Source: Anaerolineaceae bacterium (GTDB lineage Bacteria; Chloroflexota; Anaerolineae; Promineifilales; Promineifilaceae). Taken from it: a stretch of 64,000 nt of DNA. Of this stretch, positions 19,801-28,807 are shown piece by piece; position 1 is the first letter of the stretch, and every line of letters starts with the position of its first letter. A program made the position numbers and the translations under genes. Where the stretch lies: positions 62,001-126,000 of the forward strand of contig PABI01000078.1 of the NCBI GenBank assembly GCA_002699125.1. The letters are read 5' to 3'. Below the pieces are notes generated by a model. It worked only from the letters and a program-made list of their open reading frames with translations, ran no database searches and was not told where the DNA came from.

Positions 19801-21188
19801 ACATTTTGTTTGTCGACGACGACCGCTGGTACGACCAAACTGACGAATTGACCGCCGCGCTGGACAGCATGGGCCTTCGCTACGATACGTGGGACACGGA
19901 ACACGCCGCTGCTTCGCGCAATGGCCCGCCGCTGCCCCTGCTGGCTCAGTACGATTTTGTCATCTGGTACACGGGCTACGATTGGTTCCAACCGATCACC
20001 TCTGCCGAAAACCAGGCGCTGACAGCGTACCTGGCCCAGGGCGGTCGGCTGTTCCTCACCAGCCAGGATTTTTTGTATTACCATCACCGAACGGCGCTGG
20101 CGAAGCATTATTTTGGCGTGGCGGAATATTGGGAATCGGTGGAACCGACGCAGTTAATTGGTGCGGAGCATACGGCCGTTGCCCCTGAAGCCATGCCGCC
20201 CATCCTGCTAGATTTTGAACCTTACCAAAACCACGGCGACGGCATGGTGCCCGCGCCGCACAGCCAGCCGTTCTTCTGGCACGATCGGGCACTGCCGGCT
20301 GGAACCGCCACCGCCGGCGACAATTGGCGCGCTGTCTTTTGGGGTGTGCCGTTTGAAACGATCAGCCCTACGCAGCAGGCAGACGTGATGAACCGGGTAA
20401 TGGGCTGGCTCAGCGACTTAGGTGATTCCAGCTTCACAGTGGATCAGCGGGTGGGGCAAATTGGCGCACCGCGCACCTACACCATTACCGTGCGGCAAAT
20501 GGACAATGGCCTGAGCAATTCCGTCTGGCTTACCAACACCCTGCCTGCCTGGCTGCAAATCGACCTGGATTCGGTGACGGGTGGGGCAGTTTACAATGCG
20601 GCAGCGCGGCAGCTTACCTGGTCCGGCAGCCTGCCTGGCGGTGGCAGCCACGTTATCACCTACCAGGCGGCAACGCAAGGTTTACTGCCCTGGGGCCACA
20701 TGCTGGAAAACGTGGTGGAACTGCACGACGGCCGTCACGATCTCACTTTTACGCGTAAGGCCACCAGCTGGCTACAGACGCCAAATGTGGTAGCGACGAT
20801 AACGGCCGTTCCTAACCAGCCGCTCGCCGCCAACATTTTTACCTACACGGTGGGGCTGCAAAACGTGGGGCTGGTCCCCTCCAACGAAATTTCTACTGTG
20901 GTAAGCCTGCCCAACTCTTTCCACATGATCACCGACACGCTAACCAGCAGTGCCGGCAGCGCCGCCGTGGGCGACCGGCGACTGTACTGGAGCGGTGATT
21001 TGGCCGTGGCTGAATCAGTTACGTTGACGTTGGTGCTGACGCGGGAGATGACGGCCGTTCCCCAATGGGTTGCGGCCACGGCGCTGGTTGATGATGGTGT
21101 CACTACGCCTGCCTTTTTTATTCAGTGGGAACATCTGCCCGTTTACACTCAATTTTTGCCGATCATTTCGCACGTAAAAATTCCGTGA
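16890..21188 (+). CDS. Secreted subtilisin-like (S8) serine protease with carboxypeptidase-regulatory-like and DUF11-like domains
   Basis: Catalytic motifs MDTGVDWQHPDL, GHGTHVAGT, GTSMAAPHVVG; N-terminal hydrophobic segment. Confidence 0.93.
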   Translation: MNGLNGRISHLFTSLFLAVGAVVWLLFLPQRLHSQPAPLPQAKIASDLLAEIEGNQPGQPVRFIVDFQETAVSTLNLKGTTETEQRTSLVNQLQQTAAASQAKTLATLNNLAASGDVTAVRPLWIVNSIAATGNVTAVQAIAGLPEVAQVRLDIVVQKIDPSDVLTDTLLAVNAAVVTGPVASWGIEKINAPAVWHGLGVDGSGVTVAIMDTGVDWQHPDLTENYRGNQGGPVDHSGSWFNAVFPTDTVPVDNIGHGTHVAGTAVGHNGIGVAPGANWIAVNIADPFGFIWESDVHRGFEWLLAPNGDASLAPDVVNNSWGSPTPHTAFVDDIAALHAANIKVVFSAGNSGPFTGTVGYPAGNASVLSVGASDEIDEVAWFSSRGPSYLTEEQKPWLVAPGWQIWSAQPDGAYALYNGTSMAAPHVVGTLALLLSANPSLTRTELNEILAETAVPIAPIHPNINSGWGRLDAYAAVASQTAGGQLTGQLLADGVPLPNAVVTITTPSGAQLPFVTDENGRYTASLQSGSYTLSSQPFGYTQTTISGIVIINGQTVTRNIAVSLLPNGRVEGIVRASSGYMPLANAQIEVVNTPITVMTDGNGRFDITLPTGSYELIVTKTGYQQQRASVWLASGTAVVQYFFLADAPTILLVDSGHWHFSSQSAFYGEALTALNYSFDTWTIRNPIADVPRLDDLSPYDSVIWSSPLDSPGYLGLGSVITDYLGLGGHLFISGQNVGAFDGVGSGTQLWWYRDLNANFLGKTAVTNTISGSSESLFNGLSFDLNGGSSSNNQGAPDVSRPRLENYSDPAFVYEDGHAAGLTAGYCTPFRLVYLGFGLEGVSDAADRAEILRRSFVYFDQPREQLGVQFSPKAIDELAIPGEQMSYALKIFNRSETVTDTFTLSLSGVDWPTSLLTKTLTLGPCQTGQTVLSLDIPPDLPPDVVERVQVTAVSQNNPTINAQLTVQHKSPGNILFVDDDRWYDQTDELTAALDSMGLRYDTWDTEHAAASRNGPPLPLLAQYDFVIWYTGYDWFQPITSAENQALTAYLAQGGRLFLTSQDFLYYHHRTALAKHYFGVAEYWESVEPTQLIGAEHTAVAPEAMPPILLDFEPYQNHGDGMVPAPHSQPFFWHDRALPAGTATAGDNWRAVFWGVPFETISPTQQADVMNRVMGWLSDLGDSSFTVDQRVGQIGAPRTYTITVRQMDNGLSNSVWLTNTLPAWLQIDLDSVTGGAVYNAAARQLTWSGSLPGGGSHVITYQAATQGLLPWGHMLENVVELHDGRHDLTFTRKATSWLQTPNVVATITAVPNQPLAANIFTYTVGLQNVGLVPSNEISTVVSLPNSFHMITDTLTSSAGSAAVGDRRLYWSGDLAVAESVTLTLVLTREMTAVPQWVAATALVDDGVTTPAFFIQWEHLPVYTQFLPIISHVKIP

Positions 21189-21305
21189 GTATCCCAATAA
21201 CAGTCCTAATGGCCCATGCGTAATCCCTATACAAAATCAAGCGAATCGGATATGATCCCTGAGAGATAAAACCGTTTAATTGCGAAAAATGCTTTAGAGG
21301 CAAAG

Positions 21306-21704
21306 ATGCTGAATAACACCATGCAGGACCATGTAAAAATTGCTTATGTTGAAGACGAGCCAAGTATTGCGCAACTGCTTGTGAGCGGCCTGGGGTTGTT
21401 TGGCATCGAAGTAAAACCGGTCTTTATGAGTGCTGAAGATTTGCTAAGCAAAGTCGAAGGCCCTGAACTGGCCCAGGTCGATCTATTTTTCTTTGATATT
21501 CGCCTGCCCAAGATGACGGGGATGGAGCTAGCCTACAAATTACGCGAGCATGGGGAGGAACGGCCGTTTGTCCTCGTGAGCGCCTGGCCTCCACCCACAG
21601 AAGCAGATTTAAAGAAAATTGGGGCCGAATTCCTGCCCAAACCATTCGACTTCCCCGACGTTATTCAAACCATCCAAAAGTTGACAAAACAGAATGGGCA
21701 GTAG
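21306..21704 (+). CDS. Single-domain response regulator receiver protein
   Basis: IAYVEDEPSIAQLL...LFFFDIRLPKMTGMEL...KPFDFPDV. Confidence 0.9.
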   Translation: MLNNTMQDHVKIAYVEDEPSIAQLLVSGLGLFGIEVKPVFMSAEDLLSKVEGPELAQVDLFFFDIRLPKMTGMELAYKLREHGEERPFVLVSAWPPPTEADLKKIGAEFLPKPFDFPDVIQTIQKLTKQNGQ

Positions 21705-21783
21705 GTCGGTGTGCAGTGATCAGTGCATCAGTAATCATTGAATCCACTTTTTACTTTTCACTCATCACTTTTCACTCTACCCC

Positions 21784-22278
21784 CTACCCAGACGACGACA
21801 CATCCGCCAACCGCGCCCCGGTAAGTTTGCGCAAATCAGCTGGCGCCAGCTTAATTTGGGTGCCACGCTCCCCGGCGCTTATGTAAATTTGCGCCCGCTC
21901 TGCGGCCAACTCATCCAGATAAATGGCAAATCCTTTGTTAATCAGCGCCAGCGGCGAAATGCCGCCTACTTGCAGACCGGTCATTTCTTCTGCTTGCTGG
22001 TGCGTGGCCATCTTCAACTTTTTGACATTGATCAGTTTGGCCAGCTTTTTCAGGTCAAGCTGGCGATTGGCGGGAATGACGACGAGGAGCGGTTTTTGCG
22101 GGGAACGGCCGTCTTTCGGTGCAGCCACCACCAACGTCTTAAAAACCTGCTCAGGCGGCACGCCCAATTGAACCGCGATCTTTTCCGCGTCTCGCTCGCT
22201 GGCATCATACGTTATCGCTTCGTACGGGACCTTTTTGCCTTCCAACAAACGCATCGCCAATGTTTTGTTCACCGCCAT
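21784..22278 (-). CDS. ybaK: YbaK/EbsC-type Cys-tRNA(Pro) deacylase
   Basis: NKTLAMRLLEGKKVPYEAITYDASERDAEKIAVQLGVPPEQVFKTLV...VGGISPLALINKGFAIYLDE; start at internal Met. Confidence 0.92.
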   Translation of the reverse strand: MAVNKTLAMRLLEGKKVPYEAITYDASERDAEKIAVQLGVPPEQVFKTLVVAAPKDGRSPQKPLLVVIPANRQLDLKKLAKLINVKKLKMATHQQAEEMTGLQVGGISPLALINKGFAIYLDELAAERAQIYISAGERGTQIKLAPADLRKLTGARLADVSSSG

Positions 22279-22282
22279 GCCG

Positions 22283-22819
22283 CTACTCCCCTGACAAATA
22301 CCCCAGCTCACGCATGGCATTACGCAGCGGTGAATCATCAGTCAGCACCATGGCCCCGGCACGCCAATCGCCGTTGCCACCCATAAAAAGATAGCGCGAA
22401 TCGGCGTGGGTGCCATCCAGCGGAATTAACAGTTGGGTGATGCCATTCATGCGCACCCGCGTGTTAAATGAAATATCTTGCCCATAGTACGATTCAATCA
22501 CCAGCTCTTCTTCCGCGTAACGGCGCAATGTTTCATCTGACAAACCAATGGAGACCAGCGCATTGTTATCAAAGCCATTGGCAAACGTTTCGGTTAGCGC
22601 TTGAGATAGCTCGGTGAAGCCTGGCGCGCCAGGTTGAAGGTCAATTGTTTGGCCATAATTCCGCACCAGAATGCGCGTTGGCTGGAAAGTTGGCTGAACC
22701 GGGAGAAACCAAAAAATGTTGCCGGTGTTTAAAGCATTGATTGCCCAGAAAATAAGAAGAAAGACAAACACTAAAATGAGAAGCGGCTCGCGCAATTTAA
22801 ACTTCGGTAATGTTTCCAT
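22283..22819 (-). CDS. Hypothetical membrane-anchored protein
   Basis: One N-terminal TM segment (LLILVFVFLLIFWAIN), 178 aa; stop adjacent to ybaK start. Confidence 0.75.
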   Translation of the reverse strand: METLPKFKLREPLLILVFVFLLIFWAINALNTGNIFWFLPVQPTFQPTRILVRNYGQTIDLQPGAPGFTELSQALTETFANGFDNNALVSIGLSDETLRRYAEEELVIESYYGQDISFNTRVRMNGITQLLIPLDGTHADSRYLFMGGNGDWRAGAMVLTDDSPLRNAMRELGYLSGE

Positions 22820-22963
22820 TAAAACTATAATCCTTTAGGAAATTGAATCAGAAATGTGTTTCCTTTAACAAACTTTTTTATATTTTGGTACTCTTTCCTT
22901 AAAATACGCCATTAATCATTTAAGAAAACTGCCTATAATAGGGGGTATGAGGAGAACGACTAA

Positions 22964-24427
22964 ATGAGCATTGCAACCCCAGATTGGGTAAAGGACGCTG
23001 TATTTTACCAAATATTTCCCGATCGTTTTGCCAAGAGCGGCCGTTTTGGCCAAAATGGCTACCTGCCCAAACCAACCAACCTACAACCCTGGGGGTCTAC
23101 GCCAACGTTTCATGGGTTTCAGGGCGGTGACTTGCTCGGCATCACCGAAAAATTACCCTATCTGCAGGATTTAGGCATCAACGCTATCTTTTTGAATCCT
23201 ATCTTCGCCTCGGCTTCTAACCACCGCTACCACACGCATGATTATTATCACGTCGATCCAATCCTGGGCGGCAATCAGGCCTTGGCCGAGCTGCTGGCTG
23301 AAGCCCACAAGCGGGACATACGCATCATTCTGGACGGCGTTTTCAATCATGCCAGCCGGGGCTTTTTCCAGTTTAACCATCTCATGGAATGCGGCCAGGA
23401 ATCACCCTACACCGATTGGTTTAATGTGCACGGCTGGCCCGTGAACGCCTTCCAGGAAGATCAATCGCCCAATTTTGATGCCTGGTGGGGCATTCCTTCT
23501 TTGCCAAAGTTTAATACCAACACGCCAGCCGTCCGCGAATTTCTTTGGCGGGTGGCAACCCATTGGCTCAAGCAAGGCATCGATGGCTGGCGGCTGGACG
23601 TGCCCAATGAAATTGACGATGATGATTTCTGGCGTGAATTTCGTCGCCGTTGCAAGGCGATAAATCCAGAGGCCTACATTGTGGGCGAACTGTGGGGCGA
23701 GGCCACGCGCTGGCTGCAAGGCGATCAATTTGATGGCCAGATGAATTATCTATTTACCAGGGCGGCGCTGGGCTTCTTCTCGGGGCATAACATGGACCAA
23801 ACGGACACCGTGCGAATGGGATACGGCTACATTCAGCCGCTGAACGCTACGCAGTTTGCCACCGAGCTGGATCGGGTTTTTAACAAGCTGTATGATTCAG
23901 AGATTGTTGTGTCGCAAATGAATATGCTGGGGAGCCATGACACACCGCGCAATCTGACCATTGTCAGGCATGACAAGACGATATTGCGCCTGATGTACCT
24001 GTGCCAGATGACTGTTCCCGGTGCGCCCAATATTTATTACGGCGATGAAATTGGCATGTCTGGGGCGCATGACCCGTACTGCCGAGGGGCTTTTCCCTGG
24101 CATGATGAGGGTAGTTGGGACACAACTCTGCTGGAAGATATTAAGCAGTACATTCAGCTAAGGCATGAATCGCCAGCGTTGCGCCGGGGCAATTTTCGCA
24201 TTATGTATGCCAATGAGCACGTGATCGTTTATAAGCGAAAGTATCGGGGGCAAACGGCCGTTATCGCCTTTAACCTGGGTGATCATGAAGAGATCATTAT
24301 TGCTCCGCCCGGCTTTGCCCTGCATCTGGAAGAAAAGTTAAATCCAGATGGCATCCCTTTTAAGGCAAATTCCACAATAACATTGCCGCCGAAAAACGGC
24401 CGTGTCTGGATTGATCACCTTGATTAA
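22964..24427 (+). CDS. GH13 alpha-amylase family glycosidase (neopullulanase/maltogenic type)
   Basis: [19 protein letters not shown]...[11 protein letters not shown]...[11 protein letters not shown]...VGELWGEA...[10 protein letters not shown]. Confidence 0.94.
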   Translation: MSIATPDWVKDAVFYQIFPDRFAKSGRFGQNGYLPKPTNLQPWGSTPTFHGFQGGDLLGITEKLPYLQDLGINAIFLNPIFASASNHRYHTHDYYHVDPILGGNQALAELLAEAHKRDIRIILDGVFNHASRGFFQFNHLMECGQESPYTDWFNVHGWPVNAFQEDQSPNFDAWWGIPSLPKFNTNTPAVREFLWRVATHWLKQGIDGWRLDVPNEIDDDDFWREFRRRCKAINPEAYIVGELWGEATRWLQGDQFDGQMNYLFTRAALGFFSGHNMDQTDTVRMGYGYIQPLNATQFATELDRVFNKLYDSEIVVSQMNMLGSHDTPRNLTIVRHDKTILRLMYLCQMTVPGAPNIYYGDEIGMSGAHDPYCRGAFPWHDEGSWDTTLLEDIKQYIQLRHESPALRRGNFRIMYANEHVIVYKRKYRGQTAVIAFNLGDHEEIIIAPPGFALHLEEKLNPDGIPFKANSTITLPPKNGRVWIDHLD

Positions 24428-24712
24428 ATGGATTATTCACTTTTTTCGTATCCTTAACGGCGTTATGGTTTGAGAATCGCTATTATTTGAAGATACCGGT
24501 TATTATCTCAGGTAAACAGTCTCTTTTTTACCCGAATATTTGATGGGAAACGGCCGTTTACTTGAACCAAACTGCGGCACAGTTTAATATAGACGTTAAT
24601 CGAGAAAGTAAGCCATCGTCGTTTTACTTAAGCAGTTGGCTTATATGGAGCCATTACATGCACACGCCGCAAAAATATAATCCGGTTTCCTAATAAAAAA
24701 GGTAGACACCCT

Positions 24713-25147
24713 ATGAGTAATGCCTCAGTAAGAACTCCAGTTGATCCCAAAGACGCCTACATTCTTGTCGTTGAAGATAATGTTTCCAACTTTGTCCTCA
24801 TTGCCCGCCTGCTAGCCTTTATGGGCGTGCAAAAATGTGAATGGAAAACAACCGGCTGGGGGGTCGTGGATTTTGCCAACACGATGTCCCGCGTCGATCT
24901 TATCCTTATGGACCTGCGCTTGCCCCACGAAGATGGCTACGAAGCGCTCAAACAAATTCGCACCGATCCCCATTTGCAAAACACGTTGGTGGTTGTGGTT
25001 ACGGCCCATGGCAGCAGCGCCGAGATGCAAAAAGCGCGCGAAGCTGGTTTTGATGGCTTTTTATCCAAACCATTGGATGCGGATCGCTTCCCCGAGCAGA
25101 TCAAGCAAATCCTAAGCGGGGAGTCTGTGTGGGACTTGGGAATCTAA
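24713..25147 (+). CDS. Response regulator receiver protein
   Basis: ILVVEDNVSNFVLIARLL...LILMDLRLPHEDGYEAL...LSKPLD. Confidence 0.92.
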   Translation: MSNASVRTPVDPKDAYILVVEDNVSNFVLIARLLAFMGVQKCEWKTTGWGVVDFANTMSRVDLILMDLRLPHEDGYEALKQIRTDPHLQNTLVVVVTAHGSSAEMQKAREAGFDGFLSKPLDADRFPEQIKQILSGESVWDLGI

Positions 25148-25154
25148 ACCCTTT

Positions 25155-27968
25155 ATGCTTGCCTCATTAAATCTTCTTAAAATCCGGACAGATGATGTAG
25201 AAACGCAGCGCAAAGGTGCCCTGCTGCAAGGCTTGATTGTTGCTTTAATTGGCCTAAGCATCGTCCGGGCAATTTTTGAGATTTTTCAGCCAGCTGAAAT
25301 ATCCCCACAGGCAGCCCTCGGCCAAATTATTACCTCCACTTTATTTGGCATACTTTGCCTGTGGGTGGTCCGCACGGGCAACATTCGTCTGGCAGCCCAC
25401 CTCTTTTTTGCCGTTCTTAACACAATTTTTTTTGTCCTGCTTATTACAATCTCCAGAAACCTGTTTTTCCCCTACCTGATGCTTATTTCAGTTGTGGCCA
25501 TTGCCACGCTGGATTCAGTCCGTGCTTCAGTTTTGTACAGCGTTATCACGCTTACGGCCGTTACTTCATATTTCATTCTGACAGGTACACTTTCACTGCT
25601 GGCAGTTGTGGAATTTTCGGTGACGTGCCTGGGTATTAGCATTGTGGCCTGGGCTACATCAGACTATTTACAGACCGCGCTGCGCAACTCTAAAACGCTG
25701 GCGGGCGAGCTGCTTAACCAAAGCAATTTATTGCAGCGGCGCGCCCAGCAGCTGCAATTTAGCGCCGAAATCGCCGAAAAAGGCAGCAGTTCTCTGGATT
25801 TGGCCCAACTTTTACAGGAAACGGCCGTACTCCTCAAGTCGCAGTTTAGCTTTTACCATGTCTCCATTTTTCTCACCGATCCCAGCAAAACAGCCCTGCA
25901 TTTGCGTGAGGTAGCCACCGACGTTCATATCGATTTGATCAATTTGCAATATAAACTGCCCATCGATAATCACTCCGTTGTGGGCTGGGTTGGTCTGCAC
26001 CGAGAGCCACGCATTGTAGACGATGTGGAAACAGACGAAGCATACAAAGAAGAACCATTTTTGCCTCACACCCGCACAGAATTGGCGCTGCCTTTGGTGG
26101 CACGAGGTGAACTGCTGGGTGTACTTGATGTTCAGGGCGACCAGCCAAACATCTTTGCCCAAGAAGATATCGCTATTTTACAAATCATTGCCAACCAGAT
26201 TGCCATCAACATCGACAACGCGCGACTGTTTGCTAAAACAGAATCACGCCTCAACGAAACGCGCATTTTGTATGAATTTAACACGCTCCTCTCCGGCACC
26301 TTAGATGTGGGTGAGCTGCACCGGCGCTCAGCACGCGCCTTAACCACCTGGCTGCACGCTTCCCGCTGCATCATTTACTCTTGGGACAAAGAAGAGGAAA
26401 CCGTGACGGCCCAGGTTGACTTTATTTATGATTTGGTAGCCGGGTCTATTGACCAATATCTGCTTGATTTGCCCACCTATGAGCTGACAGAGCGGCACAG
26501 TATGCACAAGGTACTGACTTCCGGACAGCCTAAGGTGTGGCGCTTAGAGGACATCCAACTCGACGAGATTGAACGGCAGCACCTGGAAGCGATTAAGCTG
26601 TCCAGCTATTTAGATATTCCCCTGGTACGCGGCAAAGATACGCTAGGAATCATTCGCCTCTATCGCAATAAATCGCAAGGAACGTTTACCGACAGCGAGA
26701 TTCAACTGGCACAGGCGATGGGAAATGAAACGGCCGTCTCCCTGGCCAACGCCACACTCACATCAGAATCACAGGCCAGAGTAGCCCAGCTCAGCTCGCT
26801 GAACCGGCTCAGTCTGGCTTTGTCAGAAGCCCCGGATCTGCCACAAGTTTTCAAATCCACCAGACGGGAAATTCTCTCCCTCGTAGAAGCGACCGGTTTA
26901 GCCATTTTCTTGCTCAATGAAAAGCGTACGCGGTTAAACTGGTTATATCTTCATGATTATGGTGAAGAAGTTGATTTGTCCAACATCCCGCCGCTCACCC
27001 TGGATTCAGGTTTTAGCGGACACGTTGCCCGCTCCCGTTCTCCATTGCATATTCAATCCACGCCAGAAAATCGTGCCAAATACAATTCTTTCCAGGTCGG
27101 CAGCACTGATGATGCCCACGAATTTTGGCTCGGTTTGCCGCTCATTGTAACCAATGAGCTTATTGGCGTGCTCTCTTTACAAAATCTGGAGCCGTTTAGC
27201 GACCGCGACATTGAACTATTGACAACCATTGCCGGTGCATTGGCCATTGCTATCAACAACCTGCTGCAATTAGAGGCTATACAAAAAGCGCTCAATGTTC
27301 AGTTCCAGCAGCGCCTGCAAATTCAAACGGCCGCAGAGGTCGCTGCCGCCGCCACAACAGTTTTGGAACAAAACACGCTGGCTCAAGGGGCGGTCGAACT
27401 CATCAAAGATCGGTTTAATTTGTATTACGTGGGGTTGTTCCTGGTAGAAGATAATTATGCCGTGCTGAAGGCCGGTACCGGTGAGGCCGGCGAAGCTCAG
27501 CTGGCCGCCAAGCGGCGACTGGAAGTTGGCGGACACTCTCTCATCGGTGGGGCAACCAACGACGGTAAGCCCCGCATTACCCAGGATGTGACGACAGACC
27601 CGGAATGGCTGCCCAATCCCCATCTACCAGATACCCGCTCAGAATTAGCCCTACCCCTACGGGTGCGGGAGAGAACGATCGGGGCGCTGACGGTGCAAAG
27701 CCTTACGCCCAACTTGTTCACTGACGATCTGATTGGGGCGCTGCAAATTATGGGCGACCAGCTCGCGGTTGCTATTCAAAACGCGCAGTTGTTGGCCAAT
27801 GCCGAAGCACGCGCCAAACGGCAGGCACATCTAAATGAGATCAGCGCCCAGCTGCACCAATCAGCCGATGTGGAAACGATTGTGGGGATTGGCCTGCGCG
27901 CTTTATCCAAACAGCTTAAGGGAACGGCCGTTGAGCTTGAGCTCGGCCGCCATACAAAAACATCATGA
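25155..27968 (+). CDS. Membrane-anchored multi-GAF sensor protein without kinase domain
   Basis: N-terminal TM helices; repeated GAF modules (SELALPLRVRERTIGALTVQS...LQIMGDQLAVAIQNAQLLA). Confidence 0.88.
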   Translation: MLASLNLLKIRTDDVETQRKGALLQGLIVALIGLSIVRAIFEIFQPAEISPQAALGQIITSTLFGILCLWVVRTGNIRLAAHLFFAVLNTIFFVLLITISRNLFFPYLMLISVVAIATLDSVRASVLYSVITLTAVTSYFILTGTLSLLAVVEFSVTCLGISIVAWATSDYLQTALRNSKTLAGELLNQSNLLQRRAQQLQFSAEIAEKGSSSLDLAQLLQETAVLLKSQFSFYHVSIFLTDPSKTALHLREVATDVHIDLINLQYKLPIDNHSVVGWVGLHREPRIVDDVETDEAYKEEPFLPHTRTELALPLVARGELLGVLDVQGDQPNIFAQEDIAILQIIANQIAINIDNARLFAKTESRLNETRILYEFNTLLSGTLDVGELHRRSARALTTWLHASRCIIYSWDKEEETVTAQVDFIYDLVAGSIDQYLLDLPTYELTERHSMHKVLTSGQPKVWRLEDIQLDEIERQHLEAIKLSSYLDIPLVRGKDTLGIIRLYRNKSQGTFTDSEIQLAQAMGNETAVSLANATLTSESQARVAQLSSLNRLSLALSEAPDLPQVFKSTRREILSLVEATGLAIFLLNEKRTRLNWLYLHDYGEEVDLSNIPPLTLDSGFSGHVARSRSPLHIQSTPENRAKYNSFQVGSTDDAHEFWLGLPLIVTNELIGVLSLQNLEPFSDRDIELLTTIAGALAIAINNLLQLEAIQKALNVQFQQRLQIQTAAEVAAAATTVLEQNTLAQGAVELIKDRFNLYYVGLFLVEDNYAVLKAGTGEAGEAQLAAKRRLEVGGHSLIGGATNDGKPRITQDVTTDPEWLPNPHLPDTRSELALPLRVRERTIGALTVQSLTPNLFTDDLIGALQIMGDQLAVAIQNAQLLANAEARAKRQAHLNEISAQLHQSADVETIVGIGLRALSKQLKGTAVELELGRHTKTS

Positions 27969-28804
27969 CCCAGGCAGATCACATAGACAGCCCAGACCAA
28001 CCCAATACCTCTGCTTTTTTGGACACCAGCTTGCCTAACGTGGCCCGGATTTTTGACTACCTGGTCGGGGGCACAGCCAATTTTGAAGTAGATCGCCAGG
28101 CCGCGCAAGAGATGCTTAAATTAATGCCATCGCTGCGCAAATGGGTGCGGCTGCGGCGGGCTTTTATTCAAGAAGCCGCCCAGCTTTTGCGCCAGGAAGG
28201 GTTTACCCAATTTCTAGACATTGCCTCGGGGATGCCGTCTGATGACCACCTGCACACCATTGTTGCTGACAGGCGAATTGTGTACAGCGACGTCAATCCT
28301 GTGGCGGTGAGTTACGGCCGTAGTCTGTTTAGCAATCACGAAGATATTGCCTACATTCGGGGGAATGCCCTGGAGCCGGAAACCATTCTAATGACCCCTG
28401 AGGTTCTTAAACTTATCCATCTGGACGAGCCCGTTGCCATTGGGCTGAATGGCATTCAGCTTTTTATTACGCCGGAGCAAACGCAGCGTTTAGCCCACGC
28501 CCTGTACGAGTGGGCACCCAATGGCTCCAAGCTGTTCCTGGTTTTCCAAACGCACGGCGAAATGGATGATCCTGAAGGATATTATGAATTCCTAGAATTA
28601 TGCCGCCGGGCCAATTTACCAATTCGCCTAAACACGCTGGAAGAATCTGTAGAAATCCTCAAGCCGTGGCATCCCAGTCTGGTTGAACCCATCACCCAAT
28701 TTTTAGGGCTGCCCGCCGATTTTATTACCGAAGACGACCGCTCAGGCATCGATATGGCCTTTTATGCCGCCTTTTTTCTGAAGCAAGAGTTTGCAGCCAA
28801 TTAA
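27965..28804 (+). CDS. SAM-dependent methyltransferase of the PF04672-like family
   Basis: SLPNVARIFDYLVGGTANFEVDRQAAQEML...FLDIASGMP...VYSDVNPVAVSYGRSL; 4-bp ATGA overlap with previous CDS. Confidence 0.85.
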   Translation: MTQADHIDSPDQPNTSAFLDTSLPNVARIFDYLVGGTANFEVDRQAAQEMLKLMPSLRKWVRLRRAFIQEAAQLLRQEGFTQFLDIASGMPSDDHLHTIVADRRIVYSDVNPVAVSYGRSLFSNHEDIAYIRGNALEPETILMTPEVLKLIHLDEPVAIGLNGIQLFITPEQTQRLAHALYEWAPNGSKLFLVFQTHGEMDDPEGYYEFLELCRRANLPIRLNTLEESVEILKPWHPSLVEPITQFLGLPADFITEDDRSGIDMAFYAAFFLKQEFAAN

Positions 28805-28807
28805 CCA

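Noticed and set aside
17004-20108. Long minus-strand ORFs (17004-17777, 18408-19091, 19347-20108) inside the S8 protease
   Set aside because: Antisense to a protein with full catalytic triad motifs; they arise from codon bias and no stop-containing complement.
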